In this document: piece after piece, positions 1-9,995 of the stretch
Layout of the letters: each line of letters begins with the position of its first letter
Numbering within the stretch: the stretch's first letter is position 1
DNA from: Effrenium voratum
Taxonomy: Eukaryota > Sar > Dinophyceae > Suessiales > Symbiodiniaceae
Assembly: GCA_963377175.1 (NCBI GenBank)
Contig: CAUJNA010000491.1
Location: forward strand, 553,072-617,071
DNA: 64,000 bases
Reading direction: 5' to 3'
Notes under the pieces: generated by a model
What the model saw: only the letters and a program-made list of their open reading frames with translations
Database searches by the model: none
Told to the model about the DNA's origin: nothing
Translations under genes and position numbers: made by a program

Positions 1-474
1 CTGTGGCTGCAGATTCTTGTAATTTGGATTGATTTCTTCGGCGTTGGGACCGCTGCAGGTGCTCAAGCATTCGTGTTGCAGCGGTCTTTGCTTGGCTTTC
101 TGCTTGCCAAGGTGAGCCACCCACCAAAAAGATAGCATGTCGAGATACAGCAGACAGGATGTGTTGCGGTGGACAGATACCTACAAGTTCCAGAAATGTC
201 AAGGAGCTCTGATGCCAGCGTCACTTTGGTGGCATTCCCGACAGCTCTCGTGGCAGCCCTTCATGACATAGACATACCACTCGATTGCTCATATGATGCT
301 CCACCAGACATATGCAAAGCGCCAAACAGCGAGAGGGGCATCTAAACCAGGAGCTTGACATGCTATTCAAAAAATAAAATGTTTTAAATTATACATTCTC
401 ATGCCTACTGCCTACTATAACGTGTTCATCCGGATCCCCCGATCCAAACCATTTAGCTTTCCCCCCATGAGCCA

Positions 475-600
475 ATGCTCGCGGATTCGTTGGGGCTGCG
501 GCTGCCGCAGCTGGAAGAGCTCGGCTTTCTTGCGCGGGGGCCACAGCTGGATTGGCGAAGCAACGGGCATTGTTTCGCAGTGGATGCGTTGAATAGATGT
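475..600 (+). CDS. Possible exon, unknown protein
   Basis: A GC-rich patch whose + strand reading gives a plausible protein segment (LRLPQLEELGFLARGPQLDW) inside AT-richer flanks. No clean AG acceptor was found at its left side and no family is recognised. It could be an exon of a + strand gene upstream of the kinase, or chance. Confidence 0.25.
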
Positions 601-1189
601 GGCTCTGGGTCAACACCAATGGTACCATTTTGGGGTAGGTGCACCCGTTTTAGTCTATTTTAGTGGGGATTGGGATGTTGGTACGGGATTTTGACCCATG
701 GCCATGTGGCTCTGGGCAAGCATGCTTGGAGCGTCAATGTTGAGGTATGTAGATAGGCAATCTTTCCTGCAAAGCCAGCCCGCTTATGTGCGGGTCGTGA
801 ATGCCATTGCGTGTGGGGTCAGCATCCCGTGACTCCTCAAAGTAATGTTAGACCCCCAGTTGGACCTCTATTGTAGCAAGTCTTTTTCCTCATTCAGGAT
901 CCTGTGACATGTTTTGTGCAGGAGCAAAAAAGCAGAAACCGTATGGGCAAAAAACCACTGGCCAGACAAGTCGGGCAAACAGAACAAATCCGCGCAACCA
1001 TGAGGAACTCACTACAGTCACGCAAAGAGAATTGCCCACAAGAAGCCCCGATCCTCTTCAATGCGATATTTGCCACTTAAGCATAACAAGTATTTCATTA
1101 CTGTATCATGTCAGATGTTGGCTCCCAATCTTTTATACTCATTGTTTTATCATTTCCAATAACACTATAACATTTTCCTAAAATGTATT

Positions 1190-1457
1190 GACTGTTTTGG
1201 GGTCCTCTTTAGTGTCCAACTTTTTCTGGGGTTGCTTGAAATTCCCCGATTGAAGCCTAAGACTTTTACTTTTAACGGCTGGTTCACCTAACCAAGCTCT
1301 TCCCAGCTAGAAGGGTAAGGGCCTTTGATCTAGGAGATCCATTTTGCAAGTGTTCCCAAATCATCAGAGATAACTTCTTTACAAAGAAGTTCGGGCAAAC
1401 AATCATTCCTGTGACTGTTTTGGGGTTTTTTAGTGTCCAACTTGTTTGGGGGTTGCT
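1190..1457. repeat. Pair of ~46-bp direct repeats
   Basis: GACTGTTTTGGGG followed by TTTAGTGTCCAACTTTTTCTGGGGTTGCT occurs at 1190-1236 and again, slightly diverged, at about 1413-1457. The copies are about 220 bp apart. They are probably remnants of one dispersed repeat family; no terminal structure is visible. Confidence 0.6.
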
Positions 1458-1837
1458 GGATCAACGCGCTCTCCTCTCAGCTAAACCAGAATTGGCAATA
1501 CTGAAGTAAAAATCTAGGAATCTGGAGAGTTGTCTTGGCAATGCGGAATAGTCGTGGCAACACAAAAGTCCAAGTCCAAGTCCACCCGGACCCCTGTGGA
1601 TTGTCACTAAAGAGGGTCCCGCTGACTGGTTCCACTGTTCCATCATGCGGGGGGGGAAGCACAGTAAAGAGGGCCCAACATTTATCCGCTCCCTCTAACC
1701 AAAAATGTTCTGCGCACCCTCTGTCCCCTTCCAAAATCATGTCTCGCCTGGGGGCCGTAGGGTGCATGCTTGCCGCTGCAGTTCTGTCAGATGTGGCTTG
1801 CTTTGAAGCCAGCGCGCGGCGTTTGGCTGATCTCGCC

Positions 1838-2791
1838 ATGCGGCCCATTCTCTTCTTCGCTGTAGCTTTCGGCGGGCTGCGGTGCTTCTCGCCCTTCTTG
1901 GCGTCACCAGTCCCTAGCAGAATGCCACGCAGGAGTGGCCCTGCTGGGTGGATGGAGTCCCAGGGCTACGAGATCACCTCCCAGCAGGGCGGAGGAGGTA
2001 GCAGCTGGGCGTCGTTTCAAACCCTGCAGACCGACCAGGGGGACTTCTTCGTGAAGACGTCCCGGCGCTCGGCGGCGGAGATGTTCCAGGGCGAGGCGCT
2101 GGGCCTCGAGGCGCTCCGGGCCGCAGGCGGCGTGGTCGTGCCGAAGGTGCTGCACTACGGGGACGACGGCACAGGCGGCTCCTTCATCATCATGGAGAAG
2201 CTGCGCATGGGCGGGCGGACGGACATGCGCGAGTTCGGCCGGGCGCTGGCAAAGATGCATTTGGCTGAGCCGGCGCATCCGGAAGCCAAAGCCGGGAAGT
2301 TCGGCTTCGAGGTGGACAATACCATTGGCGGCACTCCGCAGAAGAATGCCTGGACCAAGGAGTGGGTGACATTTGTGAGGGAGCACCGCATGGGCCCGCA
2401 GGTCAGAATGTCTGGCAGCTCGGATCTGAAGAGAGCCTGGGATCGTGTGTTGAAGGAGACCGACAACCTCAAGGACCTCTTCACCGATGAGGAAGTCAAA
2501 CCGTCCATTCTGCACGGCGATCTGTGGAGCGGCAACTATGAGATGACGCCGGATGGCGTGGCCATTTTCGATCCGGCCACATACTACGGGCACCACGAAG
2601 CAGAGTTCGGCATGTCCTGGTGCGCCGGATTCAACGGCGACTTCTGGGCCGGTTACCGCGAGGTCATCCCTGAAGCGCCGCTCTTTTCCAAGCGCCGCAA
2701 GCTCTACGAGGCCTACCACATCATCAATCACTACAATTTGTTTGGGGGCGGGTACCTCTACCAAGGCATCCGCCTCCTGGAGGATCTCTAA
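1838..2791 (+). CDS. Fructosamine-3-kinase family protein (ketosamine kinase), probably organelle- or secretory-targeted
   Basis: Belongs to the fructosamine/ketosamine kinase family (aminoglycoside-kinase-like fold), whose members phosphorylate sugar adducts on glycated proteins so that they come off. Numbering from the Met at 1838 (317 codons): the conserved core starts near residue 39 (MESQGYEI); FFVKTS carries the probable ATP-binding Lys; FIIMEKL is the hinge; HGDLWSGN (His at residue 226) is the catalytic loop; IFDPATYYGHHEAEFGMS (Asp at residue 245) replaces the DFG region; INHYNLFGGGYLYQ is the family's C-terminal motif. The frame stays open back to Met 1535 and Met 1739. I prefer 1838 because it puts a hydrophobic stretch (PILFFAVAFGG) and then an Arg/Ser/Pro-rich segment at the N terminus, like a signal plus transit peptide. 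Met 1952 would give a cytosolic form of 279 residues. The gene has no intron, unlike those on the right of the window. Stop TAA 2789-2791. Confidence 0.95.
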   Translation: MRPILFFAVAFGGLRCFSPFLASPVPSRMPRRSGPAGWMESQGYEITSQQGGGGSSWASFQTLQTDQGDFFVKTSRRSAAEMFQGEALGLEALRAAGGVVVPKVLHYGDDGTGGSFIIMEKLRMGGRTDMREFGRALAKMHLAEPAHPEAKAGKFGFEVDNTIGGTPQKNAWTKEWVTFVREHRMGPQVRMSGSSDLKRAWDRVLKETDNLKDLFTDEEVKPSILHGDLWSGNYEMTPDGVAIFDPATYYGHHEAEFGMSWCAGFNGDFWAGYREVIPEAPLFSKRRKLYEAYHIINHYNLFGGGYLYQGIRLLEDL

Positions 2792-5147
2792 ATGTATGGC
2801 TCACATGGTGAGCCGATGATTTAATTATTCAGCGACCTCACTGGCCAGCGAGTTCGGCCCCTGACGGGATTCGAAGTTTCGGAAATTGGGTGGAGAAACT
2901 GGCAGCCTTGGTTTCAAATAGCCACAAGTGAGACGTGGCGCCATGTGAGACCTCTAGAATGACCGCCACAGAGATGTGGCTTACTTCGAAGGCTCTTTGT
3001 CTTGGACGTATTTGTTTATTGATAGTTTGGTACTGGTTTCAAAATGTTTCCCACACCGACATTGTACTGGATAAGCCCAATATTGGGGAGATTTGGCTGG
3101 GTCACAAGATGCATGCGAACAGCCCATGAGTTAGTGCGCGTCCGTCCAGCTTGCGCTTGGAAGCTAAAGTTGAGGCAGCCGAGACGGATCAACGGAGTGA
3201 GCCAAGACGAAAGGCAAACAGAGACTGGCGCGAGAGATGGGACTCGGGAAAATCGGAAAAGAGAGGTGGGAGTGTTGAGAGAGACGCTGGGAACCGCCGC
3301 CCGAGGAACTATTTCAACGCCAATTTCAACGGCGTCTTCGAGTTCTATGGCGTTAAGCCTTTAGCTCCTCAGCACGCGCCAGGGAGATGGTCCCAACCTA
3401 CGCGCTGCAGAAGTGGCGTTTTTGGAATGAGCTTCCGAAAAGATATGTCACTGGGTGTTTTATTTTTGCTGGCTATACTGACTGACTGCTTTGAACAGGA
3501 CAGTCAACCAGGGATAACATTAGACATTTGCAAGTCTTCAGCAAACATTCACAACCATCTACCGCAAATGGCACGTGAGGTTGTACAAATAAACCCGCAA
3601 CACGATGAGGAGTCAAGCAATTACACCGGCATAGACCCCGGATAGCATAGGAGGGGAATACACTCCCCCAGTCAGGAACCATGATGGATCTGCAGTCACG
3701 AACCAGTATGCGCTGTATATACATTTGTAAGCCGAATGAATTCAGCCGCCTCATGATGACTTTGGCAGCATCATGCACAACAACCACCAGCAAAACCACA
3801 TACTAGTAAACGTTATGCGCAGAAATTGCCTTTTCTCACACCCACACGTTGGCCGGGCGCAATGTTGGCACAGTTGTGATTTTCGAGCTGGAGCTGCCAA
3901 CCTGCACTTTGAAAGCCTCCAAAGTGCACTCTGGGTTCTACGCGTGTACCCAAAAAGCCGCTGTTGTCGAGCTAGAGCTGCCAAAGTGTACTTTGCGTGC
4001 CACTGCATACAGTTGTGTTGAAAACTTGCAATTCACAAGATGTAGCTGCCAAAGTCTGCTTCGCACGTTACACTTGCAGTAAAGGGTCGTGATTTCGAGG
4101 TTGAAAGGACAGCAAACATGAAACACCCAGGGTGTTTACTGCAAAGCAAAAAGGAGTAAAAAGCCACGAAAAGGGCCTCTAAAACATCATACTTGATAGG
4201 AGCAATTACTGCTGCTTGGTAGATGCAGGACGCAGCTTTTCCCCTGCCAAGGTGCAACTGCAGCTGGCGCTGGCTGTGGCCACTGTGGCCCTTGTAGCCT
4301 TTCAGCGATGGCGGGGATGAAGCGTTCATGTTTTTGTTTCCAAGCACAGCCAGACTTATCCAACCTCGCATGGCAAGTGCAAGCGCGTATATTGAGCAAC
4401 GTACGCCAGAGCCAAGAGGGCTCGGAGAGCGAGCTCCGAATCAGGCGCCTCGACCGGTCAGCGGACCGACAGTTGAAGGCGGCGGGCCTTTGTGAGGCCA
4501 TTGGCCAACTGTCCTTGTTGGGGAAGCTTGGGGTTCGGGTGCGTACCTCATGCATGCGTGGTTGAGCCTTACACAAGTTGCGAAACCCTGCGGGCGTCAC
4601 TGTGTCTAAATTGGCTCGCGACAGGAGCCAACTCCAAGTCCGAAGTTCAAATGTCAGGACCTGAGGAAGAGTTGAAACCGCCGCTTCAATGGCAGTCACA
4701 AAATAGAAAGATTACGACCTTGGGAATATGAGCAGCTTTGGCCAACTTCGGAACACTCTGCGGGCCGCAACCTTCCCTATTGAGGCGAAGATGACGTCAT
4801 GCGCCAAGGCTGCAACACATCAGTCTAGAATGCCTTTCAAGAACTGAGCCAGCTTCAAACTCTAGTTGCGTAAATCTCACAGCAAATTCAAAGTGTCTCG
4901 AGGTAACGGTCTCAGGAACACCAAACGAGGATCGCTCCAAAATATGCACAGATTTGTTGCCTGCGGTGGATTGTTTCGCGATTGAAGCCTGTGTGGGATG
5001 TCAAAAGAGTGCTCCTTGACAATTGCCTTCTTAATATTTACCAACAGCGAAGCTTTGCCTCCAAGCGCATCAACCCTCAAAAGAGTTGAAGTAGCCTCAC
5101 ACACGCAGAAGCTCTGAGAAAAAGCATTCTCAAAAGGAACGGCCTTT
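2792..5147. other. Intergenic/intronic stretch with minor repeats
   Basis: No recognised gene. At about 3151-3645 the + strand is open for 164 codons and is rich in Arg, Glu and Lys, with a second + frame also open. It resembles no family and is a weak coding candidate. From 4090 to 5147 I see nothing beyond ordinary sequence. Confidence 0.4.
3885..4065. repeat. Degenerate direct repeats with GAGCTGCCAA core
   Basis: The core (GAGCTGGAGCTGCCAACCTGCACTTTG-like) recurs near 3885, 3968 and 4041, each followed by a TGCACTTTG- or TGTACTTTG-like segment. The spacing is about 75-85 bp. It looks like an old, decayed tandem array. Confidence 0.5.
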
Positions 5148-5155
5148 TCCATGAG

Positions 5156-5269
5156 CATAGGCGTCCTTCTTAGGTTAGTTTGGTAAATAGATGGGTTCCA
5201 CTGGTTTAGATGGGGTTTGTTCCATTTACCAGGGAAACCCATCTATTTTCAACCAAAAGACCACCTATG
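5156..5269. mobile_element. 114-bp MITE with terminal inverted repeats and 8-bp target duplication
   Basis: Begins CATAGGCGTCCTTCTT and ends with the imperfect inverse, AAAAGACCACCTATG. Subterminal parts (AAATAGATGGG and CCCATCTATTTT) also pair, so the element folds into one hairpin. It is flanked on both sides by a perfect 8-bp direct repeat, TCCATGAG (5148-5155 and 5270-5277). It has no coding capacity. An 8-bp duplication suggests mobilisation by a hAT-type transposase (inference). A second copy lies at 42611-42736. Confidence 0.85.
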
Positions 5270-5282
5270 TCCATGAGAAGTG

Positions 5283-5390
5283 TTGAGCTCGTGAGGATCT
5301 CACATGTGCTCCGCGCCCGGCGTGCCGCAGAGCGGCCTCCGGAGCACCAAGCAGTCCAGGATGGGGGGCAGTCTGCTGGCGTCAGCCGGA
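5283..5390 (+). CDS. Possible upstream exon of the acidic-tail gene
   Basis: GC-rich + strand segment just right of the MITE, reading VELVRISHVLRARRAAERPP and on to a polar stretch. It is helical in character, like the next exons. Splice sites were not established, so membership in the same gene is inference from strand, spacing and composition. Confidence 0.3.
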
Positions 5391-5519
5391 GCTTTCTGTT
5401 AAGTCAACTTTCTTATTTTCTGTTAAGTATCATGTAAGTCAAATGCTTTCTGTTAGGTCAATGCTTTCTGCTGGCCAGCATCATGTTTCTTGTCTTTCTT
5501 TGGATTCCCGTGCGCCAGT

Positions 5520-5611
5520 GCATGCACAGAACCGTTCGGAACCGCGCACAGCGAATGGCATCGTGTCAGGAGATGGCAAAAGATTTGCTGAAACGCATGG
5601 ATGAAGCGGAG
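5520..5611 (+). CDS. Penultimate exon of acidic-tail gene
   Basis: Reads in frame through NRAQRMASCQEMAKDLLKRM into DEAE, a charged helical (coiled-coil-like) segment. It follows a pyrimidine-rich stretch ending in CCAG at 5519. It ends at GAG|GCGAGC, a GC donor. Joining it to the next exon gives DEAE-AEQERW with the phase kept. The left boundary is uncertain (5520 or 5528). Confidence 0.6.
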
Positions 5612-5669
5612 GCGAGCTTGTAGGTTTGTGAGCGAAAGAGGGAATTGAGCAATTGAACTGCTCTTCCAG
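5612..5669 (+). other. 58-bp GC-AG intron
   Basis: Donor GAG|GCGAGC, acceptor CTCTTCCAG|GCT with a short pyrimidine tract. The intron contains an in-frame TAG. It matches the GC-donor, AG|G-acceptor pattern of the genes on the right side of the window. Confidence 0.55.
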
Positions 5670-5888
5670 GCTGAGCAAGAGAGGTGGCGCAGAAGAACCA
5701 ACCGCGCAGGGCAGGAAGATAGAGATGAGGGAGGGGAAGATTGTGACACAGAGGATGGAGAAGAAGAGGAAGAAGAGGAAGACGAGGAAGAAGAGGAAGA
5801 GGAGGAAGAGGAGGAAGAGGAAGAAGAGGAGGAAGAGGACGAGGATGACGAGTTTGAGAACAACGGTGAGGGCGAAAGAAAAGAATGA
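5670..5888 (+). CDS. Terminal exon encoding a poly-Glu acidic C terminus
   Basis: Starts after CTCTTCCAG and reads AEQERWRRRTNRAGQEDRDE, then about 30 residues almost all Glu with a few Asp (about 5758-5850), ending DEDDEFENN and then GEGERKE before TGA (5886-5888). Acidic tails of this kind occur in histone chaperones, nucleolar and chromatin proteins, but the sequence gives no fold, so the function is unknown. The reverse strand is open as poly-Ser or Leu/Phe frames, which I treat as shadows. The purine tract is also a GAA/GAG microsatellite, so length variation is likely. Confidence 0.55.
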   Translation, partial: AEQERWRRRTNRAGQEDRDEGGEDCDTEDGEEEEEEEDEEEEEEEEEEEEEEEEEEDEDDEFENNGEGERKE

Positions 5889-6466
5889 CCTGCGCCACAC
5901 ACACATCATGACAAGATCGGTATAGCGACAATGGGGATGTGTTGGAATAGGGTTTATAAGATAGAAATCAATATATTCCAGCAACAGCATATGTTTAGTG
6001 CTGTTCAATGAAGGGCACTTGCCGTGTTTTGGAATCGAGGGCACTTAAGGCCGTGTCGATGCCCTAAGTGACCCGTTGATTCGTTTTCCAAGTGCCCTCT
6101 TCGGCTTGATACGGTTGGGATCCTGTTGAAATCGAACTTCTACCCGTGTCGAAGTGTGACAACTGCCACATTTGATTGGGGCCGACCCGGAATGGCCCGA
6201 ACATGGTGAGTGTCAAAGCGTGTCATTTGAGTGCCAGCATGGGTGCGAATCGAGGTCTCTTCCCCCTTGAAAAGGTCACTTGCGCTAGTTTCGGTCCCCT
6301 CGCGTTCACGTGTCACTGCGGCTCGATTTGCCTGGGAGGGATATGCTAGGGAGGGCAACCCTGAGCTTTAATGCCCTAAGCGACCTCTTTGATTTAGGAC
6401 CAAGTGACCTTCTTTTCAAAATGAATCATAGCACCCAAAAAGGAACCGAGGACACTTAACAGAAGC

Positions 6467-6491
6467 TGGGGTGTGTGTGTGTGTGTGTGTA
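6467..6491. repeat. (GT)n microsatellite at left edge of the AT-rich island
   Basis: A run of GTGTGT lies where base composition drops abruptly into the AT-rich island. Confidence 0.8.
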
Positions 6492-6539
6492 GATTTTTCC
6501 CTCCCAACATTTTTTTGCGTACGCAATCAATTGGAAAAT

Positions 6540-9500
6540 GAAGGATGATTGAAGAAAAAAAACAAGAACGATATATTATATGAATTTATTGATACTAGAG
6601 ATATTTATTTACAATGGTTATTTAATATATATATTAATAAATTTGAAGAAAGATAGACAAACATAAATATCGAAAAGAAACAGATGGGATATATAGAGAT
6701 ACACAAAAATAGATAGAGAAAGATAGAGATTACGAAATAGATAGATATGGATATACGTAATTGAATTGCTTTTTATTATTAGTTATATATTTTTTTATAT
6801 GTGTATATATTAAGAAATGATAAAGTAAATTTGGATGAGGATATAGGTAGGTTAATTAATAATATTTAGGTGTATTTATTTTGTATATAAGGAAATTTAC
6901 GATATATGTAGTAGAAAGTAGTTTAAATAGAGGGTTGAACGGGGTTGTTTAAAGAATATTATATTTTGTAAATTTAATATATTAATATGTGGATATGATA
7001 ATTTTTGATGTGGTTATGGGTTAAAAATTAAATTATATGTTTAATGAATATTTTATTATTGAAATGGAAATTTATTTATTTTTTTAAAAATGATTGGTAT
7101 ATATTATGGGAATTTTAAAGGACATTTTTTTTTGAAATTTCGGGATTTTTCGGGTTATACGAAGAAATTAGAATTTATATTATGAAGAAAAAAAATTGAA
7201 ATAGATATAATTATTTATAAATATTATAATTTTTAGATATAAAATATGATTTTTATTTGCTATATGAGTAAAGGATTGAGAGAATTATATTTTTTGGTTT
7301 TTTATATGTTTATAATAATTTGGTTGAAATATTATAAAATATAGGGGTTTATGAATTTATATAAATTGTTTTAAATAATATTAAACAATCTTTATAGTTT
7401 TATTTATTATTATTATTTTACAATTTATATATATTAATATTATTTTACTTAATATAATATAAATAATATATTAAAATAATTTTATATTTTAAAATTAAAG
7501 GGGGGTTTTGGAGATTGTTAAAAAGATTTTTAAGGGGTTTAATCATTTTCTAAGTATAGGAGTTAAAGGGATAGTGTATTTTAATATAGTTAAAGAGTAT
7601 AAAAATGAGTTAAAAAATATATTTAATAATATATATTTATTATGGAATGTTTTGGATTTTATGTATTTTTAATTAGAAATTGAATTATATTAAATTAATT
7701 TTAAAAATAATAATTAATGTTTGTTTAATTTTAGAATGTAAAATTTATTTTAATTAATTTAATAATATTTAGAATTTTAGAATTATATTATTCGAATTAT
7801 AATTTTAATATGAATTGTTATATTTTTTAGTATTAATTAAATTATTGGGTTTAATAAATAAATTATTATAATTAAAAAATTAATAATATAGCTGAAAGCT
7901 TTGGGGTCTTAGCTTAGGCTTCGGGGTGGTCTAGATAAGAATCTACGAAGATATTACTAAGATTTTATTAGGATTCTATTAGGATAGCGTTCCAGACATG
8001 TTTTGTAGGGTTTTGTGGGTTGTTTTGGAAGGAAGTAGTATGTCGTGTGTAAGGATTGGAATGATTGGACGTAAGGTTTTTATTAGGGTTTTATTAGATT
8101 TCCATTAATTTTTTAACGGGTTTGTGGGGTGGTTTGGGATGACCTGGGTTTGAAAAAGATTCTATGAAAATTCCAGCGGCTGCGGGGTGGGTTGTACGAA
8201 TTGGTTCGAGATATGGTTCTACGAGCGTTTTATTTAGGGTTCACCTATGAAATAATCCGGGGTGGTTTAAAGTAAGGCTTTATAAAGGGGTTTTAAGGTT
8301 TTACGAAATTCTAGAGTTATGGAATGATCCATAATTAAATAAGGTTCGAAAGAATGAAATTCATAATTTTTTATAAATTTCTAATTTGCTCAGACACCGC
8401 GGTTCGAAATATTCATTTTGTGATAAATTAGATCGTGTACGGGATTCATAGTGCAGAAATTACGGGGGTAAGGTTCCCCAAACGCTCCAAGGATTCTAGA
8501 AATATTCTATAAAATTCTATGAATTGCCCCGGAGGGAAAAATATGTCGTGCGCCCGCTATCTAAAAAGCTATCGGATTTTTAAGGGCTTAGAAGATCGTT
8601 TTGCTTATGGGTAGAACTAAGCAAAGCCAAAATTACACACATTGATTATTTTATCACTTGCTCATTTGCTCAGGCACCGCGGCCCGAAATATTCACTTTG
8701 TGATAAATTAAATCGTATACGGGATTCATAATGCAGAAATTACGGGGGTAAGGTTCCCCAAACGCTCCATGAGGGTTCCATTAGGTTTCTGCAAAAATTA
8801 TAGGATAGTCCTAAGGAAAGATTTTAGCAAAATTTCATATTGAATTCTATAACAATTCCATGAAGACGGTTTGCGAGATTTACCGAACCTAAATCGGGAT
8901 CCGATTACACCGTCGGGAATTAATCGGCCCGATTATGCCATCGAACTATACCAAGTTAACATCGTCTAATCTAACTAAATACAATTGTAAGGCCATATCC
9001 CAAAAATAATCGGCGTTAAACTATAATATAATTAGGATTATACCACGAAACCATCAAATCCCGCCCCAATCGAATCCCGATTAAATTTCATAAAGAATAT
9101 AAATAAATATAATATTATTAAATTTATTAATAATATATAAGTTATTAATTATTATCAATTAATTATTTATATAATTTGCAAATAAAATAAAATTAAAATA
9201 TATTATTAGTTCTTTAAACAAATATATAATAAATATCCAATTTCTTTTCTTTATATTATGATTTTTAGATTAGTTAATTGTTTTATTATTATTTTTATAT
9301 TATTTATATTCATCATTAATAATATAATAAATTATTTTAATTTATATATTCAAATATATAATATTTGTTCAATTAAACCAATATATATTATATATCAAAA
9401 ATATCAATTAATATATTTATTAATATATATAAGAACAATAATAAAACAATCAAAAGCAAGATTTTATTTTTTTTATTTTATTTTTTAAAATACATACAAC

Positions 9501-9995
9501 AATATTATTTTTACAAACCGACCCATAAAAATAAAAACAAAACTTAAAACCAAAAACAAATATAAATAAACATTACCAAATAAACAAATATAATCATATA
9601 AACATCTTTCAATAAACAAAAATATTATTTCAAATACAAAAAAACACAAATAATAATTAATTTGTTAAAGTATTATTGTTATAAATAAACTAATATTATT
9701 ATAATTATTTTTTTAAAAAAAAAAACAATATAATATTTAATATTTATTATAACCATTTTCTTTAATATCCAAATTATATACAATATAATGTAATATCCCC
9801 ATTATAATTATATTTCCAATTATCCATATATTATAATTTCGTAAATTGTTAATTTATTTTTAAAATCTATAAATATCATTATATTTCATAAATTCATTAA
9901 CCAATTATACAAAATAAGAAATAAATCCTCAAAATAAATCCTATAATCGTTCAATTGTTAAAACACAATAAAATAAAATAAAATAACAATCATAA
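6540..9995. other. AT-rich island with reversing G/C strand bias
   Basis: About 3.4 kb of extremely AT-rich DNA with sharp edges inside otherwise balanced sequence. On the + strand the left arm (6540-about 8800) has G but almost no C: 7081-7140 has 9 G and 1 C, 7321-7380 has 9 G and 0 C. The right arm (about 8900-9995) is the mirror: 9541-9600 has 0 G and 9 C, 9601-9660 has 0 G and 8 C. The core (about 7890-9060) is less AT-rich and contains repeats. No gene is visible; the longest open frame (9258-9488) is Ile/Tyr/Asn low complexity. It sits between a + strand gene block on the left and a - strand block on the right. Confidence 0.9.
8384..8769. repeat. 106-bp direct repeat pair in the island core
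   Basis: Copies at 8384-8489 and 8664-8769, 280 bp apart, align without gaps. They differ at seven positions and every difference is a transition (A/G or T/C). Both contain CACCGCGG, GATAAATTA, TACGGGATTCATA and TACGGGGGTAAGGTTCCCC. No coding sense. Confidence 0.85.

Larger units (their letters stand above)
1..1534. other. Upstream flank without a firm gene
   Basis: No recognisable gene. A short coding-like stretch lies at 475-600 and a direct repeat at 1190-1457 (separate entries). The rest is unremarkable mixed-composition sequence, presumably intergenic or intronic DNA upstream of the fructosamine kinase gene. Confidence 0.5.

Noticed and set aside
5453..6044. - strand poly-Ser and Leu/Phe-rich open frames
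   Set aside because: Complements of the GAA/GAG tract; the + strand acidic exon has a splice site and stop that fit better.
9258..9488. 76-codon open frame in the AT-rich island
   Set aside because: Ile/Tyr/Asn/Phe low complexity expected from AT-rich DNA; no family.
6540..9995. AT-rich island as inserted organelle or bacterial DNA
   Set aside because: No organelle gene, rRNA or tRNA is visible, and the mirrored bias around a repeat-bearing core is not organelle-like. Misassembly remains possible and is listed as a test.
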